Shown piece after piece: positions 29,617-37,859 of a DNA stretch of 64,000 nt (positions are counted from its first letter, which is position 1; the number at the start of each line of letters is the position of its first letter). The position numbers and the translations under genes are program-made. Where the stretch lies: assembly GCF_046292685.1 (NCBI RefSeq), contig NZ_JBKBQM010000008.1, forward strand, positions 10,091 to 74,090. The letters run 5' to 3'. The notes under the pieces are model-generated. The model saw only the letters and a program-made list of their open reading frames with translations. It had not been told where the DNA came from and made no database searches. The stretch is from Wagnerdoeblera sp046292685. Its GTDB lineage: Bacteria > Pseudomonadota > Alphaproteobacteria > Rhodobacterales > Rhodobacteraceae.

Positions 29617-31476
29617 CTACCACACCACGGGGTGCGACTGGCCGGTGGCCACGTTCACAAGGCCGGTCGGGGCCTTGTCGTTTGGTGCCACCAGAACCCA
29701 GGCCCAGGGCGCGCAGGTCAGGGTGGCGAATTGCAACCGCTCGGGAAAGCCGGGCGACCAGCGCGGCGAGAATGTGGGCTCGTACATCCAGTCGATGCGC
29801 TGCGCCGTGGTCAGGAACGCCTGCCATTCGGCATCGTAGCTTTCGGCCGGCCGCGCGGTCATCAGGCCGGCAACCTCGTGGCGCACCTGCGCCACCACCT
29901 GCCCGCCGGTCGCCAGCGCCCAGCCGCCCTGGCTGTCGCGCAGCGCATTCACCGCCAGCGCCATCGCCGCATCGGACGACCCCACCGCCCAGATGTTGTG
30001 GCTGTCGTGCGCGACCGAACAGGCCAGCCCGGTTTCGGGGGTGGCGGGGCCGGTGCCCAGCCAGAACATGCGCCCTACCGCGCCGCTGCCCGAATGCCGG
30101 TCCACCACGGCGAATTTGGTGATGCGCCGGGCGGTGTCGCGTTGCACCGCGCCGTCCGCGACCGGCAAGTCCGCCTCGATGAAATCGGGCGCCCAGTGAA
30201 ACGGGCGCAGCAACGCGGCGCGGGCGGTGGGGCCGGGGCCGGGCGCGGCAATGGCAAAGTCGGCCGCGGTCAGGGGGCGCGGCAGGTGCACGGTGCGCGT
30301 GGCCCAGTCGGGCCAGTCGATGCGCGGCAGGGGGCCGATGTAGCGCCGGCCCTCCGAGGCCGGGGCGCCATCGGCCCAGACCTCGGCAATGTCCAGCGCC
30401 GCCACGTCGGACAGCATCACGATATCGGCATAACGCCCCGGCGCCAGCGCGCCGACCCAGGGCGTCAGCCGCATGTGGCGCGCAGGGTTGATGGTGACGC
30501 ACTGGATGGCCGTTTCGGGCTTGAGCCCCGAGCGGATCGCCAGCCGCACGTTGTGGTCGGTCGCGCCGATCCGCAGCGTTTCCGAGGCGCCGCGGTCATC
30601 GGTGGCAAAGGCGACCTGGCTCCAGTCGCGCAGGCCGCGTTCCAGCAGGCCGCCGATGATCTCGGGCATGGAATGCGGGCGGATTTCCAGGAAAAGCCCG
30701 CGGCGCAGCTTGTCCCAGGCTTCTTCGGCCGTCCAGGCCTCGTGGTCCGAGGCCATGCCGGCGGCGGCAAAGGCGTTGATCCGCGGCAGGTCGCGGATGC
30801 CGGCGGCGTGCCCTTCGACCACGCCGCGCGCGGCGAAGGTGGCGCGGATCATCCCCCAAAGCCGGTGGTGCGAGGGGTTTTCGGGGTTCCAGACCGCGGG
30901 CCAGTCCATCACCTCGTCCAGGCCGGCGACCATCGGGTTTGCCATGAAGTCCGCCTGTTCCGCCGCGCCGAAATGCCCGCCCGAAACCTCGTAGCCGGTG
31001 GGCGGCACGGCAGAGCCGGGCAGCGGAAAGATCTTCAGCGGGCTGCCGGCGCGCCGGGCCATCAACCAGAAATCCAGCGTGCGCGGGCCGTTCACGTTGG
31101 AAAACTCGTGGCTGGCCTCGCAGGTCCAGGTGTTGCCGAAGGGGATGACCAGCGCGGCCTCGTGCTCGGGCGTCAGGTGCGAGGATTCGATGTGCTTGTG
31201 CACCTCGCCAAAGCCGGGCACGGCGGCCAGGTGGCGGCGGTCCACGGTTTCGCCTGCCGGACCGGGAAAGCTGCCTTGCGGCCCGACAAAGGCGATGCGC
31301 CGGCCCTTGATCGCAATTTCGGCATCGTCGATCCAGGTGCCGGTCGGCGCATCGAACAGCCGGCCCACCCGGATCAGCCGGTCGGCGGGCCGATGGCCCA
31401 GGGCCACGCGCACCAGATCCTGCCGGATGGCGGTTTCGGTTTCGGGGTTCAGGTCGGTGTCGGGCGCCTCAGCCAT
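29617..31476 (-). CDS. Adenine deaminase-family amidohydrolase
   Basis: 619 aa, usual size for Ade. Metal-binding HxH in VPGFGEVHKHIESSHLTP, then ARGVVEGHAAGI, the ATDDR segment (VAFATDDRGAS) and the C-terminal domain with LATGGQVVAQVRHEVAGL. The normal 'GFIDxHVHIESS' reads GFGEVHKHIESS, so the HxH is kept but flanks differ, a variant subgroup whose substrate may not be adenine. Hydrolyses adenine to hypoxanthine plus ammonia in the classic family. Overlaps the small upstream gene by 8 bp; the divergent genes are also purine salvage. Confidence 0.88.
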   Translation of the reverse strand: MAEAPDTDLNPETETAIRQDLVRVALGHRPADRLIRVGRLFDAPTGTWIDDAEIAIKGRRIAFVGPQGSFPGPAGETVDRRHLAAVPGFGEVHKHIESSHLTPEHEAALVIPFGNTWTCEASHEFSNVNGPRTLDFWLMARRAGSPLKIFPLPGSAVPPTGYEVSGGHFGAAEQADFMANPMVAGLDEVMDWPAVWNPENPSHHRLWGMIRATFAARGVVEGHAAGIRDLPRINAFAAAGMASDHEAWTAEEAWDKLRRGLFLEIRPHSMPEIIGGLLERGLRDWSQVAFATDDRGASETLRIGATDHNVRLAIRSGLKPETAIQCVTINPARHMRLTPWVGALAPGRYADIVMLSDVAALDIAEVWADGAPASEGRRYIGPLPRIDWPDWATRTVHLPRPLTAADFAIAAPGPGPTARAALLRPFHWAPDFIEADLPVADGAVQRDTARRITKFAVVDRHSGSGAVGRMFWLGTGPATPETGLACSVAHDSHNIWAVGSSDAAMALAVNALRDSQGGWALATGGQVVAQVRHEVAGLMTARPAESYDAEWQAFLTTAQRIDWMYEPTFSPRWSPGFPERLQFATLTCAPWAWVLVAPNDKAPTGLVNVATGQSHPVVW

Positions 31477-31648
31477 GATCGCGCCGCGGGTCCAGGTCGG
31501 CCAGCTGGCGGGCGGCCAGGGCGCGCACCCGGGGGTCGGAATCGTGGGCGGCTATGTGGCGCAGGTAGATCAGCCAGCTTCCGCTGCTGTCGCCGCGCCC
31601 CAGACGCTGCGCAAAGACCCAGACCTTGCGATCGCTGTCGATGACCAT
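31469..31648 (-). CDS. Conserved small protein of unknown function
   Basis: 59 aa from ATG 31648 with GGAAAGG upstream. Sequence: VWVFAQRLGRGDSSGSWLIY, then LRHIAAHDSDPRVRALAARQ; soluble, helical C-terminal half resembling a HEAT-like repeat. Its stop overlaps the start of the adenine deaminase gene, so it is the first gene of that operon. No family name recognised. Confidence 0.7.
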   Translation of the reverse strand: MVIDSDRKVWVFAQRLGRGDSSGSWLIYLRHIAAHDSDPRVRALAARQLADLDPRRDHG

Positions 31649-31784
31649 GCCGCACCTTTCCGCCCGACTCGCCCGAGTATAGGCGGGCGCACCGGCCGGC
31701 GACAGGGGCGGGGTGCCGGCGGCTCGGCCCTTGCAACCGGCGCGGATCGCAGGCTTTCTGAGGCGCAAGCTGCAGGAGGCCGCC

Positions 31785-32696
31785 ATGACGATACGCGCGA
31801 TCATCGACACGGACCCGGGGATCGACGATGCGGTGGCGATCCTGCTGGCGCTGGCCAGCCCGGCGTTCGAGATTCTGGGCATCACCACGGTGGCCGGCAA
31901 TATCGGCATCGCCACCACCACGCGCAACGCCGGCCGCATCTGCGCGCTGATGGGGCGGGAGGTGCGGATCGAGGCCGGCGCAGCGGCGCCGCTGGCGCGC
32001 AAGGGCTTCGATACGGCCGAAATCCACGGCGCCGATGGCCTGGGCGGCGTGGCCTTTCCGCCCGCCGCGCGGCCGGCAGGGGCGGATGCCGTGGGGTTTC
32101 TGGCCGAAACGCTGTTGCGCGAACCCGCCGGGTCGGTCTGGCTGCTGACGCTGGGGCCGCTGACGAACATCGCCCGGCTGGTGACCGACCATCCGGCGGC
32201 CGCCGCGCGCATCGGCCGGGTGGTGGCGATGGGTGGGGCCGTGCACGACCGCGGCAACATCGGCCCGCGATCCGAGTTCAACATGGCGGCCGACCCGGAA
32301 GCCGCCGACATCGTGCTGGGCGCGGGGTTGCCGCTGGTGCTGATCCCGCTGGACGTGACGCGCCAGGTGCGCGCCAGCCCCGAGGATTGCGCCGCCCTGC
32401 ACGCCGCCGGAACGCCGCAGGCCGAATATTCCGCCCGGCTGATCGAGGCCTATTTCCAGTCGACCACCGTGACCGGCCCGGGCGCCGAAAGCCGCCCGCT
32501 GCACGACCCTTGCGTGATGCTGCAGGCGCTGGACCCCGGCCTGTTCGGGCTGGAGCCGATGGGCCTTGCGGTGGACCTTGGCCCCACGCGCGATGCCGGG
32601 GCGCTGACGCCCGATGCGGCGCGGCCGCCGGTGCAGGTGGCGCTGCGCGTGCAGGGCCGGGCGGCGGTGGCGCGGCTGATCGCGGGCCTGTCGTGA
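31785..32696 (+). CDS. Inosine-uridine preferring nucleoside hydrolase family
   Basis: 303 aa; AGGAGG at 31774-31779 precedes the ATG. Calcium-binding DTDPGIDDAVA motif at the N-terminus, TTVAGNIGIATTTRNA, GPLTNIARLV, and the second Asp/His site LHDPCVML. Cleaves the N-glycosidic bond of nucleosides to base and ribose. Coupled (GTGA) to a phosphoribosyltransferase that can re-use the base; divergent from adenine deaminase. Confidence 0.94.
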   Translation: MTIRAIIDTDPGIDDAVAILLALASPAFEILGITTVAGNIGIATTTRNAGRICALMGREVRIEAGAAAPLARKGFDTAEIHGADGLGGVAFPPAARPAGADAVGFLAETLLREPAGSVWLLTLGPLTNIARLVTDHPAAAARIGRVVAMGGAVHDRGNIGPRSEFNMAADPEAADIVLGAGLPLVLIPLDVTRQVRASPEDCAALHAAGTPQAEYSARLIEAYFQSTTVTGPGAESRPLHDPCVMLQALDPGLFGLEPMGLAVDLGPTRDAGALTPDAARPPVQVALRVQGRAAVARLIAGLS

Positions 32697-33382
32697 CGCT
32701 GGCGCCGCACGAATTCTGGCAGCAGCTTTACCCGCCGGGGGCCTTGCCGGGCGACGATGCCGGGGGGTATCTCGGGCATTACCCGGCGGCCTTGCCCGAC
32801 GGGCGCTGCATCGCGCTGCCCATCCGGGTGCTGCCGGGCGATGGCACGCAGGCGGTGGCCTCGCTCATCCTCAACCAGGCGTCCTTTGCGGTGGCCGATG
32901 CGCTGGCCGATGTGCTGGCGGCGCGTCTGGCCGGGTTTCGCCCGGACGTCGTTGTGGGTGTGCCGACGCTGGGCCTGGCGCTGGCCGATGCAGTGGCGCG
33001 GCGGCTGGGCCACGCGCGCATGGTGGCGCTGGGGACCAGCCGCAAGTTCTGGTATGATGAGGCGCTGTCGGAACCGCTGCGGTCGATCACCAGCCCCGAT
33101 CAGGCCAAGCGGGTGTATCTGGACCCGCGCATGCTGCCGGTGCTGCAAGGTGCCCGGGTGGCGGTGATCGACGATGTGGCCAGCACGGGCGCCACCTTGC
33201 GGGCGGTGCTGGCGGTGCTGGCGCGGGCCGGGGTGCAGCCCGTGGCGGCAGGGTTCGCGATGGCGCAGGGGCAAGGGCACGCTGCCATGCTGCCGCCGGG
33301 CATGGGGTTTGCGGCCGCCATCGCCTCGCCCCGGTTGCAACTGGGGGCCGATGGCCGCTGGCGCCCTCAGGCGCGGGACTGA
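32693..33382 (+). CDS. Phosphoribosyltransferase family protein (adenine PRTase-like)
   Basis: 229 aa from GTG 32693. PRPP-binding motif VAVIDDVASTGATLRA preceded by VVVGVPTLGLALADAVA, with the flexible-loop region LGTSRKFWYDEALSEP. Type I PRTase fold; the N-terminal extension of about 50 residues is longer than in bacterial Apt. Partner of the nucleoside hydrolase. Its 3' end overlaps that of crtB (convergent) by 16 bp, marking the border of the photosynthesis genes. Confidence 0.85.
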   Translation: MTLAPHEFWQQLYPPGALPGDDAGGYLGHYPAALPDGRCIALPIRVLPGDGTQAVASLILNQASFAVADALADVLAARLAGFRPDVVVGVPTLGLALADAVARRLGHARMVALGTSRKFWYDEALSEPLRSITSPDQAKRVYLDPRMLPVLQGARVAVIDDVASTGATLRAVLAVLARAGVQPVAAGFAMAQGQGHAAMLPPGMGFAAAIASPRLQLGADGRWRPQARD

Positions 33383-34377
33383 CGGTCGTTCTGTGCCAGC
33401 TGGGCCAGGATTTCCAGCATGGCCTCGGATCGCGGCGCCCGCGCCGGCGCATCCTGCCGGGCGGCGTTGACCAGGAATGCAACCTCGGGCGTCGGGCGGG
33501 CGTGCAGCGTGGCCGGCCAGGGCAGGGCCTGCGCCAGCGCCGCCCCGGCAAAGGCGCGCAAGGCCAGCACCAGCTTGCGGCCCCCGCTGGTGCGGGCGCG
33601 GCGGGTGATGCTGTCGTGCCCGTTCTGCGCCACACGGGTGCCGATGGCGGCATAGATGTGCCGGGCGGCAGCGATGCCCGGGCGGCAATCCAGCGGCAAG
33701 GCCGCCACCCCGGCATCGGCGCGGGCGTAAAGACGGTCGGCATGGTCCAGAAGGCGGCGGGTCAGCGCCGCAATCTGCGGCGAGGGCCGCGGATCGGCCA
33801 GAAAGGCGCCCGGATCGACCCCGGCCTGGTCCAGCCAGTCGAGCGGCAGGTATAGCCGGCCGGCGCGCGCATCCTCGCCCACGTCGCGGGCGATGTTGGT
33901 CAGCTGCATCGCCAGCCCCAGATCGCAAGCCCGTGCCAGCCGGTCAGCATCGCGCACGCGCATCAGCACGCACATCATCGCGCCGACCGCCGCCGCAACC
34001 CGCGCCGAATAGGCCAGCACCCCCGACAGGTCGGCATAGCGGCGCCCCTCGGCATCCCAGGCGAAGCCTTCGAGCAACGCCTCGGGCAGGGCCTGCGGCA
34101 TGCCCCATTCGGCGATCAGGGCGGCAAAGGCGCGATCCTCGGGCGCGTTCAGCGGGCGCCCCTGATAGCACAGGTCCAGCCGGTCGCGCAGGCGCAGCAC
34201 CGCAGCCCCCTTGGCGGCGGTTTCGTCCACCGCATCGTCGGCCAGCCGGCAAAAGGCGTAAAGCACCAGCGCCGGGTCGCGCACCCGCGCCGGCAACAGC
34301 CGCGATGCCGCGTGGAACGAATGCGACCCGGTGCGGATCGAGGCGGCGCAATGCGCAAGGTCGGCAGGCGCGATCAT
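33367..34377 (-). CDS. crtB: Phytoene synthase
   Basis: 336 aa. Joins two geranylgeranyl diphosphates to phytoene. Both aspartate-rich motifs are visible: FCRLADDAVDETAA and LTNIARDVGEDARAGRLYLP. Start ATG 34377 overlaps the crtI stop (ATGA), so crtI-crtB is one operon, driven from the PpsR-controlled region at 35.95-36.06 kb. tspO and crtCDEF, which follow in Rhodobacter, are absent here. Confidence 0.97.
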   Translation of the reverse strand: MIAPADLAHCAASIRTGSHSFHAASRLLPARVRDPALVLYAFCRLADDAVDETAAKGAAVLRLRDRLDLCYQGRPLNAPEDRAFAALIAEWGMPQALPEALLEGFAWDAEGRRYADLSGVLAYSARVAAAVGAMMCVLMRVRDADRLARACDLGLAMQLTNIARDVGEDARAGRLYLPLDWLDQAGVDPGAFLADPRPSPQIAALTRRLLDHADRLYARADAGVAALPLDCRPGIAAARHIYAAIGTRVAQNGHDSITRRARTSGGRKLVLALRAFAGAALAQALPWPATLHARPTPEVAFLVNAARQDAPARAPRSEAMLEILAQLAQNDRQSRA

Positions 34378-35942
34378 TCGGCGGCCATCCTTTCGGGCAA
34401 GGGCGCGCGGATCCGGCCGGGGCCGTCGGGCACAAGTTGCGCCAGCACCTCGGCGCTGCCCACCACGCCGGGCAGGCCTGCGCCCGGGTGCGTGCCGGCC
34501 CCCGCCAGCCACAGGCCCGGCAGTTCCTCGGACACGTTGTGCGGGCGGAACCAGGCCGATTGCAGGATGCGCGGTTCGATGGAAAAGCCGGTGCCCATCG
34601 GCGCCAGATAGCGCGACTGGAAGGTTTCGGGCGTGAACACCAGGCTTTCGGTGATATGGCGCGACAGGCCGGGCAGCAGGCGGTCTTCCAGCATGGCCAG
34701 CATCCGGCGGCGGTAGGGTTCGGCCTCGGCCGCCCAGTCCACCCCGTTGTCGTGGCCCAGATGCGGCACCGGCGACAAGGCATAGAAGGTGTCGCCGCCG
34801 TCGGGCGCGCAGCCCGGGTCGGTGACCGAAGGGCGGTGGACATAAAGGCTCATGTCCTCGGCCAGGCGCCCGGTCTGGAAGATGTCGCGGATATGGGTGC
34901 GGTAGCGCGGGCCGACCAGAATGGTGTGGTGCCCCGCCTCGGGCCACAGGGCACGGGTGCCGCGGGTGCCGAAATACCACACGAACAGGCTCATCGACCA
35001 ACGGGTGCGCTTCAGTCGCGCACTGGTCCAGCGCCGGCGCGGGTGGTTGCGCAACAGCCGGTCGTAGGTGTGCCCGGCATCGGCGTTGGACACGACGACC
35101 TCGGCCGCAATCGCCTCGCCGGTCGTCAGGCGCACGCCGGCGGCGCGGCCGTTCTGCACCAGAATCTCGTCCACCTCGGCGTTCTGGACCACGGCGCCAC
35201 CCTGATCTTGCACCACGTCGGCCATCGCCCGGGCAATCGCCTGCACGCCGCCCATCGCGTAATGCACGCCGAACGCCTTTTCGAGGTGGTTGACGAGGAT
35301 ATACATCGACGTGACGTGAAACGGATCGCCGCCGATGAACAGCGGGTGGAACGACAGCGCAAAGCGCAGCCGCGGGTCGCGCACGCGGGCGGCGGCATGG
35401 GCATGGACCGAACGGTCCGCCCGCAGCATGGCAAAGCGCGGCAGCACCTTCAGCAGGTCGGCGAAACGGTGCATCGACCGGCGCCCGAGGTCTTCGTAGC
35501 CGAACCAGTAGCGCGCCTCGGATTCGCGCAGGAAACGGTCGTAGCCCGGCACATCGGCGGGCGACAGGCGCGCCACCTCGGCCCGCATCGCGGCCGTATC
35601 CTGCCGGGCGGTGAAGCTGCTGCCGTCGGGCCAGGTGATGCGATAGAACGGGTCCATCGGCACCAGCTTCACATCCTGGTCGAAGTCGCGCCCCGTCGCC
35701 GCCCACAGGTCGCGCAGGCCCTGCGGCACCGTCACGATGGTCGGCCCGAGGTCGAAGCGGTGCCCGCCTGCGTCGATGCTGGAGCCGCGGCCGCCCGGGC
35801 GGTCCAGCCGGTCGAGCACGGTGACCTGCCAGCCTTTGGCCCCCAGCCGCATGGCCGAGGCCAGGCCCCCGATTCCCGCCCCGATCACCAACGCGCGACC
35901 GCGCCCTGCCTGCGAATTGGGCAACGTGCTGTGCTGAAGCAT
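34374..35942 (-). CDS. crtI: Phytoene desaturase (neurosporene-forming type)
   Basis: 522 aa. FAD-binding GxGxxG in ALVIGAGIGGLASAMRLG, VLDRLDRPGGRGSS, and the C-terminal GLWLAGAGTHPGAGLPGVVG typical for CrtI. Desaturates phytoene three times to neurosporene in spheroidene-producing bacteria. First gene of the crtIB operon, divergent from crtA. Confidence 0.97.
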   Translation of the reverse strand: MLQHSTLPNSQAGRGRALVIGAGIGGLASAMRLGAKGWQVTVLDRLDRPGGRGSSIDAGGHRFDLGPTIVTVPQGLRDLWAATGRDFDQDVKLVPMDPFYRITWPDGSSFTARQDTAAMRAEVARLSPADVPGYDRFLRESEARYWFGYEDLGRRSMHRFADLLKVLPRFAMLRADRSVHAHAAARVRDPRLRFALSFHPLFIGGDPFHVTSMYILVNHLEKAFGVHYAMGGVQAIARAMADVVQDQGGAVVQNAEVDEILVQNGRAAGVRLTTGEAIAAEVVVSNADAGHTYDRLLRNHPRRRWTSARLKRTRWSMSLFVWYFGTRGTRALWPEAGHHTILVGPRYRTHIRDIFQTGRLAEDMSLYVHRPSVTDPGCAPDGGDTFYALSPVPHLGHDNGVDWAAEAEPYRRRMLAMLEDRLLPGLSRHITESLVFTPETFQSRYLAPMGTGFSIEPRILQSAWFRPHNVSEELPGLWLAGAGTHPGAGLPGVVGSAEVLAQLVPDGPGRIRAPLPERMAAE

Positions 35943-35965
35943 CGACTCGGGTGTCCTTTGAGTGG

Positions 35966-35983
35966 TGTAAATATGAGTTTACA
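35966..35983. promoter_or_regulatory. PpsR/CrtJ-type site in the crtI-crtA intergenic region, proximal to crtI
   Basis: TGTAAATATGAGTTTACA, a perfect TGT-N12-ACA palindrome 23 bp before the crtI start. PpsR/CrtJ represses crt and bch genes in oxygen and high light by binding such sites. Confidence 0.88.
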
Positions 35984-36041
35984 GTTTGCCGCCGGCATTT
36001 CAACCCGAATACCGCTTTCGGATTGCCTTCTTGCCGGAAAG

Positions 36042-36059
36042 TGACAATATAAGTTTACA
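36042..36059. promoter_or_regulatory. PpsR/CrtJ-type site upstream of crtA (one mismatch)
   Basis: TGACAATATAAGTTTACA, same 18-bp spacing as the consensus with TGA in the left half. It lies 76 bp (about seven helical turns) from the first site, suited to co-operative binding, and 38 bp before the crtA start. Confidence 0.75.
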
Positions 36060-36097
36060 CTTTGGGCGCTGACTCGCGCCGACCCTCGGGGCCACAG

Positions 36098-36817
36098 ATG
36101 CAGACCGCCGTTCTCAGCCTTTACCGCTTCGAGTCGCGTCTTTCGCGGCTTTGGGCGGTGGTGCAGATGGGGGCGGCACGGCTGCCGCTGATGCGCATGC
36201 CGGGCCTGCGGTTCTGGAAGCTGTGCGGCACCGGCACCGGCGAAGGGTTCACGCCGCGCCCGAACACCGCGGTCTGGGCCATTCTGACCGTCTGGCAGGA
36301 CGAGGCCGCGGCCCGCGCCGGGCTGGCCGCACGGGCGCCCTTCGGCCGGTGGCAGGCGCGGGCGGCCGAGGATTTCCACATCTGGCTGGAACCGCGCAGC
36401 GCGCGTGGCCAGTGGTCGGGCGTGGCGCCGTTTCAGCCCGAAACGACCGTCGCAGCCGATGGGCCTGTTGCCGCCATGACGCGCGCCACCGTCCGGCTGC
36501 GCCGTGCCGCGCGGTTCTGGGCCCGGGTGCCCGACATTTCCGCCCGCATCGGCGCCGACCCGGCCGTGCTGTTCAAGATCGGCATGGGCGAGGTGCCGCT
36601 GATCCACCAGGTCACCTTTTCCGTCTGGCCCGATACCGCCAGCATGGCCGCCTTTGCCCGCAAGGGCGCCCACGCCGAGGCCATCCGCGCCGTGCGCGAC
36701 GAAGGCTGGTTCAACGAGGAACTCTACGCCCGGTTCCGGGTGATCCGCACGCAAGGCAGCTGGGGCGGGCGCAACCCGCTGGCGGTGCCCGACCAGACAC
36801 AGACGAGGATTGCATGA
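36098..36817 (+). CDS. crtA: Spheroidene monooxygenase
   Basis: 239 aa from ATG 36098. Converts spheroidene to spheroidenone in oxygen. Recognised by the N-terminal QTAVLSLYRFESRLSRLWAV, the segment MPGLRFWKLCGTGTGEGFTP and the C-terminal EGWFNEELYARFRVI. First gene of the crtA-bchI-bchD-bchO operon, as in Rhodobacter capsulatus, overlapping bchI by ATGA. Confidence 0.95.
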   Translation: MQTAVLSLYRFESRLSRLWAVVQMGAARLPLMRMPGLRFWKLCGTGTGEGFTPRPNTAVWAILTVWQDEAAARAGLAARAPFGRWQARAAEDFHIWLEPRSARGQWSGVAPFQPETTVAADGPVAAMTRATVRLRRAARFWARVPDISARIGADPAVLFKIGMGEVPLIHQVTFSVWPDTASMAAFARKGAHAEAIRAVRDEGWFNEELYARFRVIRTQGSWGGRNPLAVPDQTQTRIA

Positions 36818-37815
36818 GCGTCTTTCCCTTTACCGCCATCGTCGGCCAGGACGAGATGAAACGCGCGATGATCCTGACCGCGATCGACCCGACCATCGGC
36901 GGCGTGCTGGTGTTCGGCGACCGCGGCACGGGCAAATCCACCGCCGTTCGGGGCCTGGCGCAGCTGCTGCCGCCGATCCAGGCGGTGGCGGGTTGCCCGG
37001 TCAACTCCGCCCGCCCCGAGGATTGCCCCGATTGGGCCGAGGTTTCCGACCGTTCGATGGTCGCCAGACCCACCCCGGTGATCGACCTGCCGCTGGGCGC
37101 CACCGAAGACCGGGTGACCGGCGCGCTGGATATCGAACGCGCGCTGACACGCGGCGAAAAGGCGTTTCAGCCCGGGCTGCTTGCGCGGGCCAACCGCGGC
37201 TATCTGTATATCGACGAGGTGAACCTGCTGGACGATCACATCGTCGATCTGCTGCTGGATGTGGCGCAGTCGGGCGAAAACGTGATCGAGCGCGAGGGCC
37301 TGAGCATCCGCCACCCGGCGCGCTTCGTGCTGGTGGGCTCGGGCAACCCCGAGGAAGGCGAGCTGCGCCCGCAGCTGCTGGACCGTTTCGGCCTGTCGGT
37401 GGAGGTTGTCAGCCCGCGCGACGTGGAAACGCGGGTCGAGGTGGTGCGCCGCCGCGATGCCTTCGACCGCGACCGGGCCGGCTTCATCGCGCAGTGGGCG
37501 CCCGAGGAAGCCGCCTTGCGCGCCCGAATCCTGGCGGCCCGCGCCCGCCTGGCCGACATTGCCACGCCCAACACCGCCTTGCACGATTGCGCCAGCCTGT
37601 GCATTGCGCTCGGCTCGGACGGGGTGCGGGGCGAGCTGACGCTGCTGCGCGCCGCCCGCGCGGTGGCGGCCTGGGAAGGGGCCGGTTCGATCGGCCGGGA
37701 TCATCTGAAATCCGTGGCGCCTTCGGCCTTGCGCCACCGCCTGCGCCGCGACCCGCTGGACGAGGCCGGGTCCTCGGCCCGGATCGCGCGGCAACTGGAC
37801 GAGGTGCTGCCCTGA
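36814..37815 (+). CDS. bchI: Magnesium chelatase subunit I (AAA+ ATPase)
   Basis: 333 aa. Walker A GDRGTGKSTAVRGLAQ, Walker B GYLYIDEVNLLDDH and the chelatase-specific RPQLLDRFGLSVEV segment. With BchD and BchH it inserts Mg2+ into protoporphyrin IX, the first committed step to bacteriochlorophyll. Overlaps crtA. Confidence 0.98.
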   Translation: MSVFPFTAIVGQDEMKRAMILTAIDPTIGGVLVFGDRGTGKSTAVRGLAQLLPPIQAVAGCPVNSARPEDCPDWAEVSDRSMVARPTPVIDLPLGATEDRVTGALDIERALTRGEKAFQPGLLARANRGYLYIDEVNLLDDHIVDLLLDVAQSGENVIEREGLSIRHPARFVLVGSGNPEEGELRPQLLDRFGLSVEVVSPRDVETRVEVVRRRDAFDRDRAGFIAQWAPEEAALRARILAARARLADIATPNTALHDCASLCIALGSDGVRGELTLLRAARAVAAWEGAGSIGRDHLKSVAPSALRHRLRRDPLDEAGSSARIARQLDEVLP

Positions 37816-37859
37816 GCCCCTTCGACCTGACCCGGGGGCGCGGCGAAGGCCCCGCCCCG

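Noticed and set aside
36810..37859. Possible start of bchD far upstream inside bchI
   Set aside because: The frame is open only because of codon bias shadowing bchI; starting at GTG 37860 gives the family length of about 560 aa.
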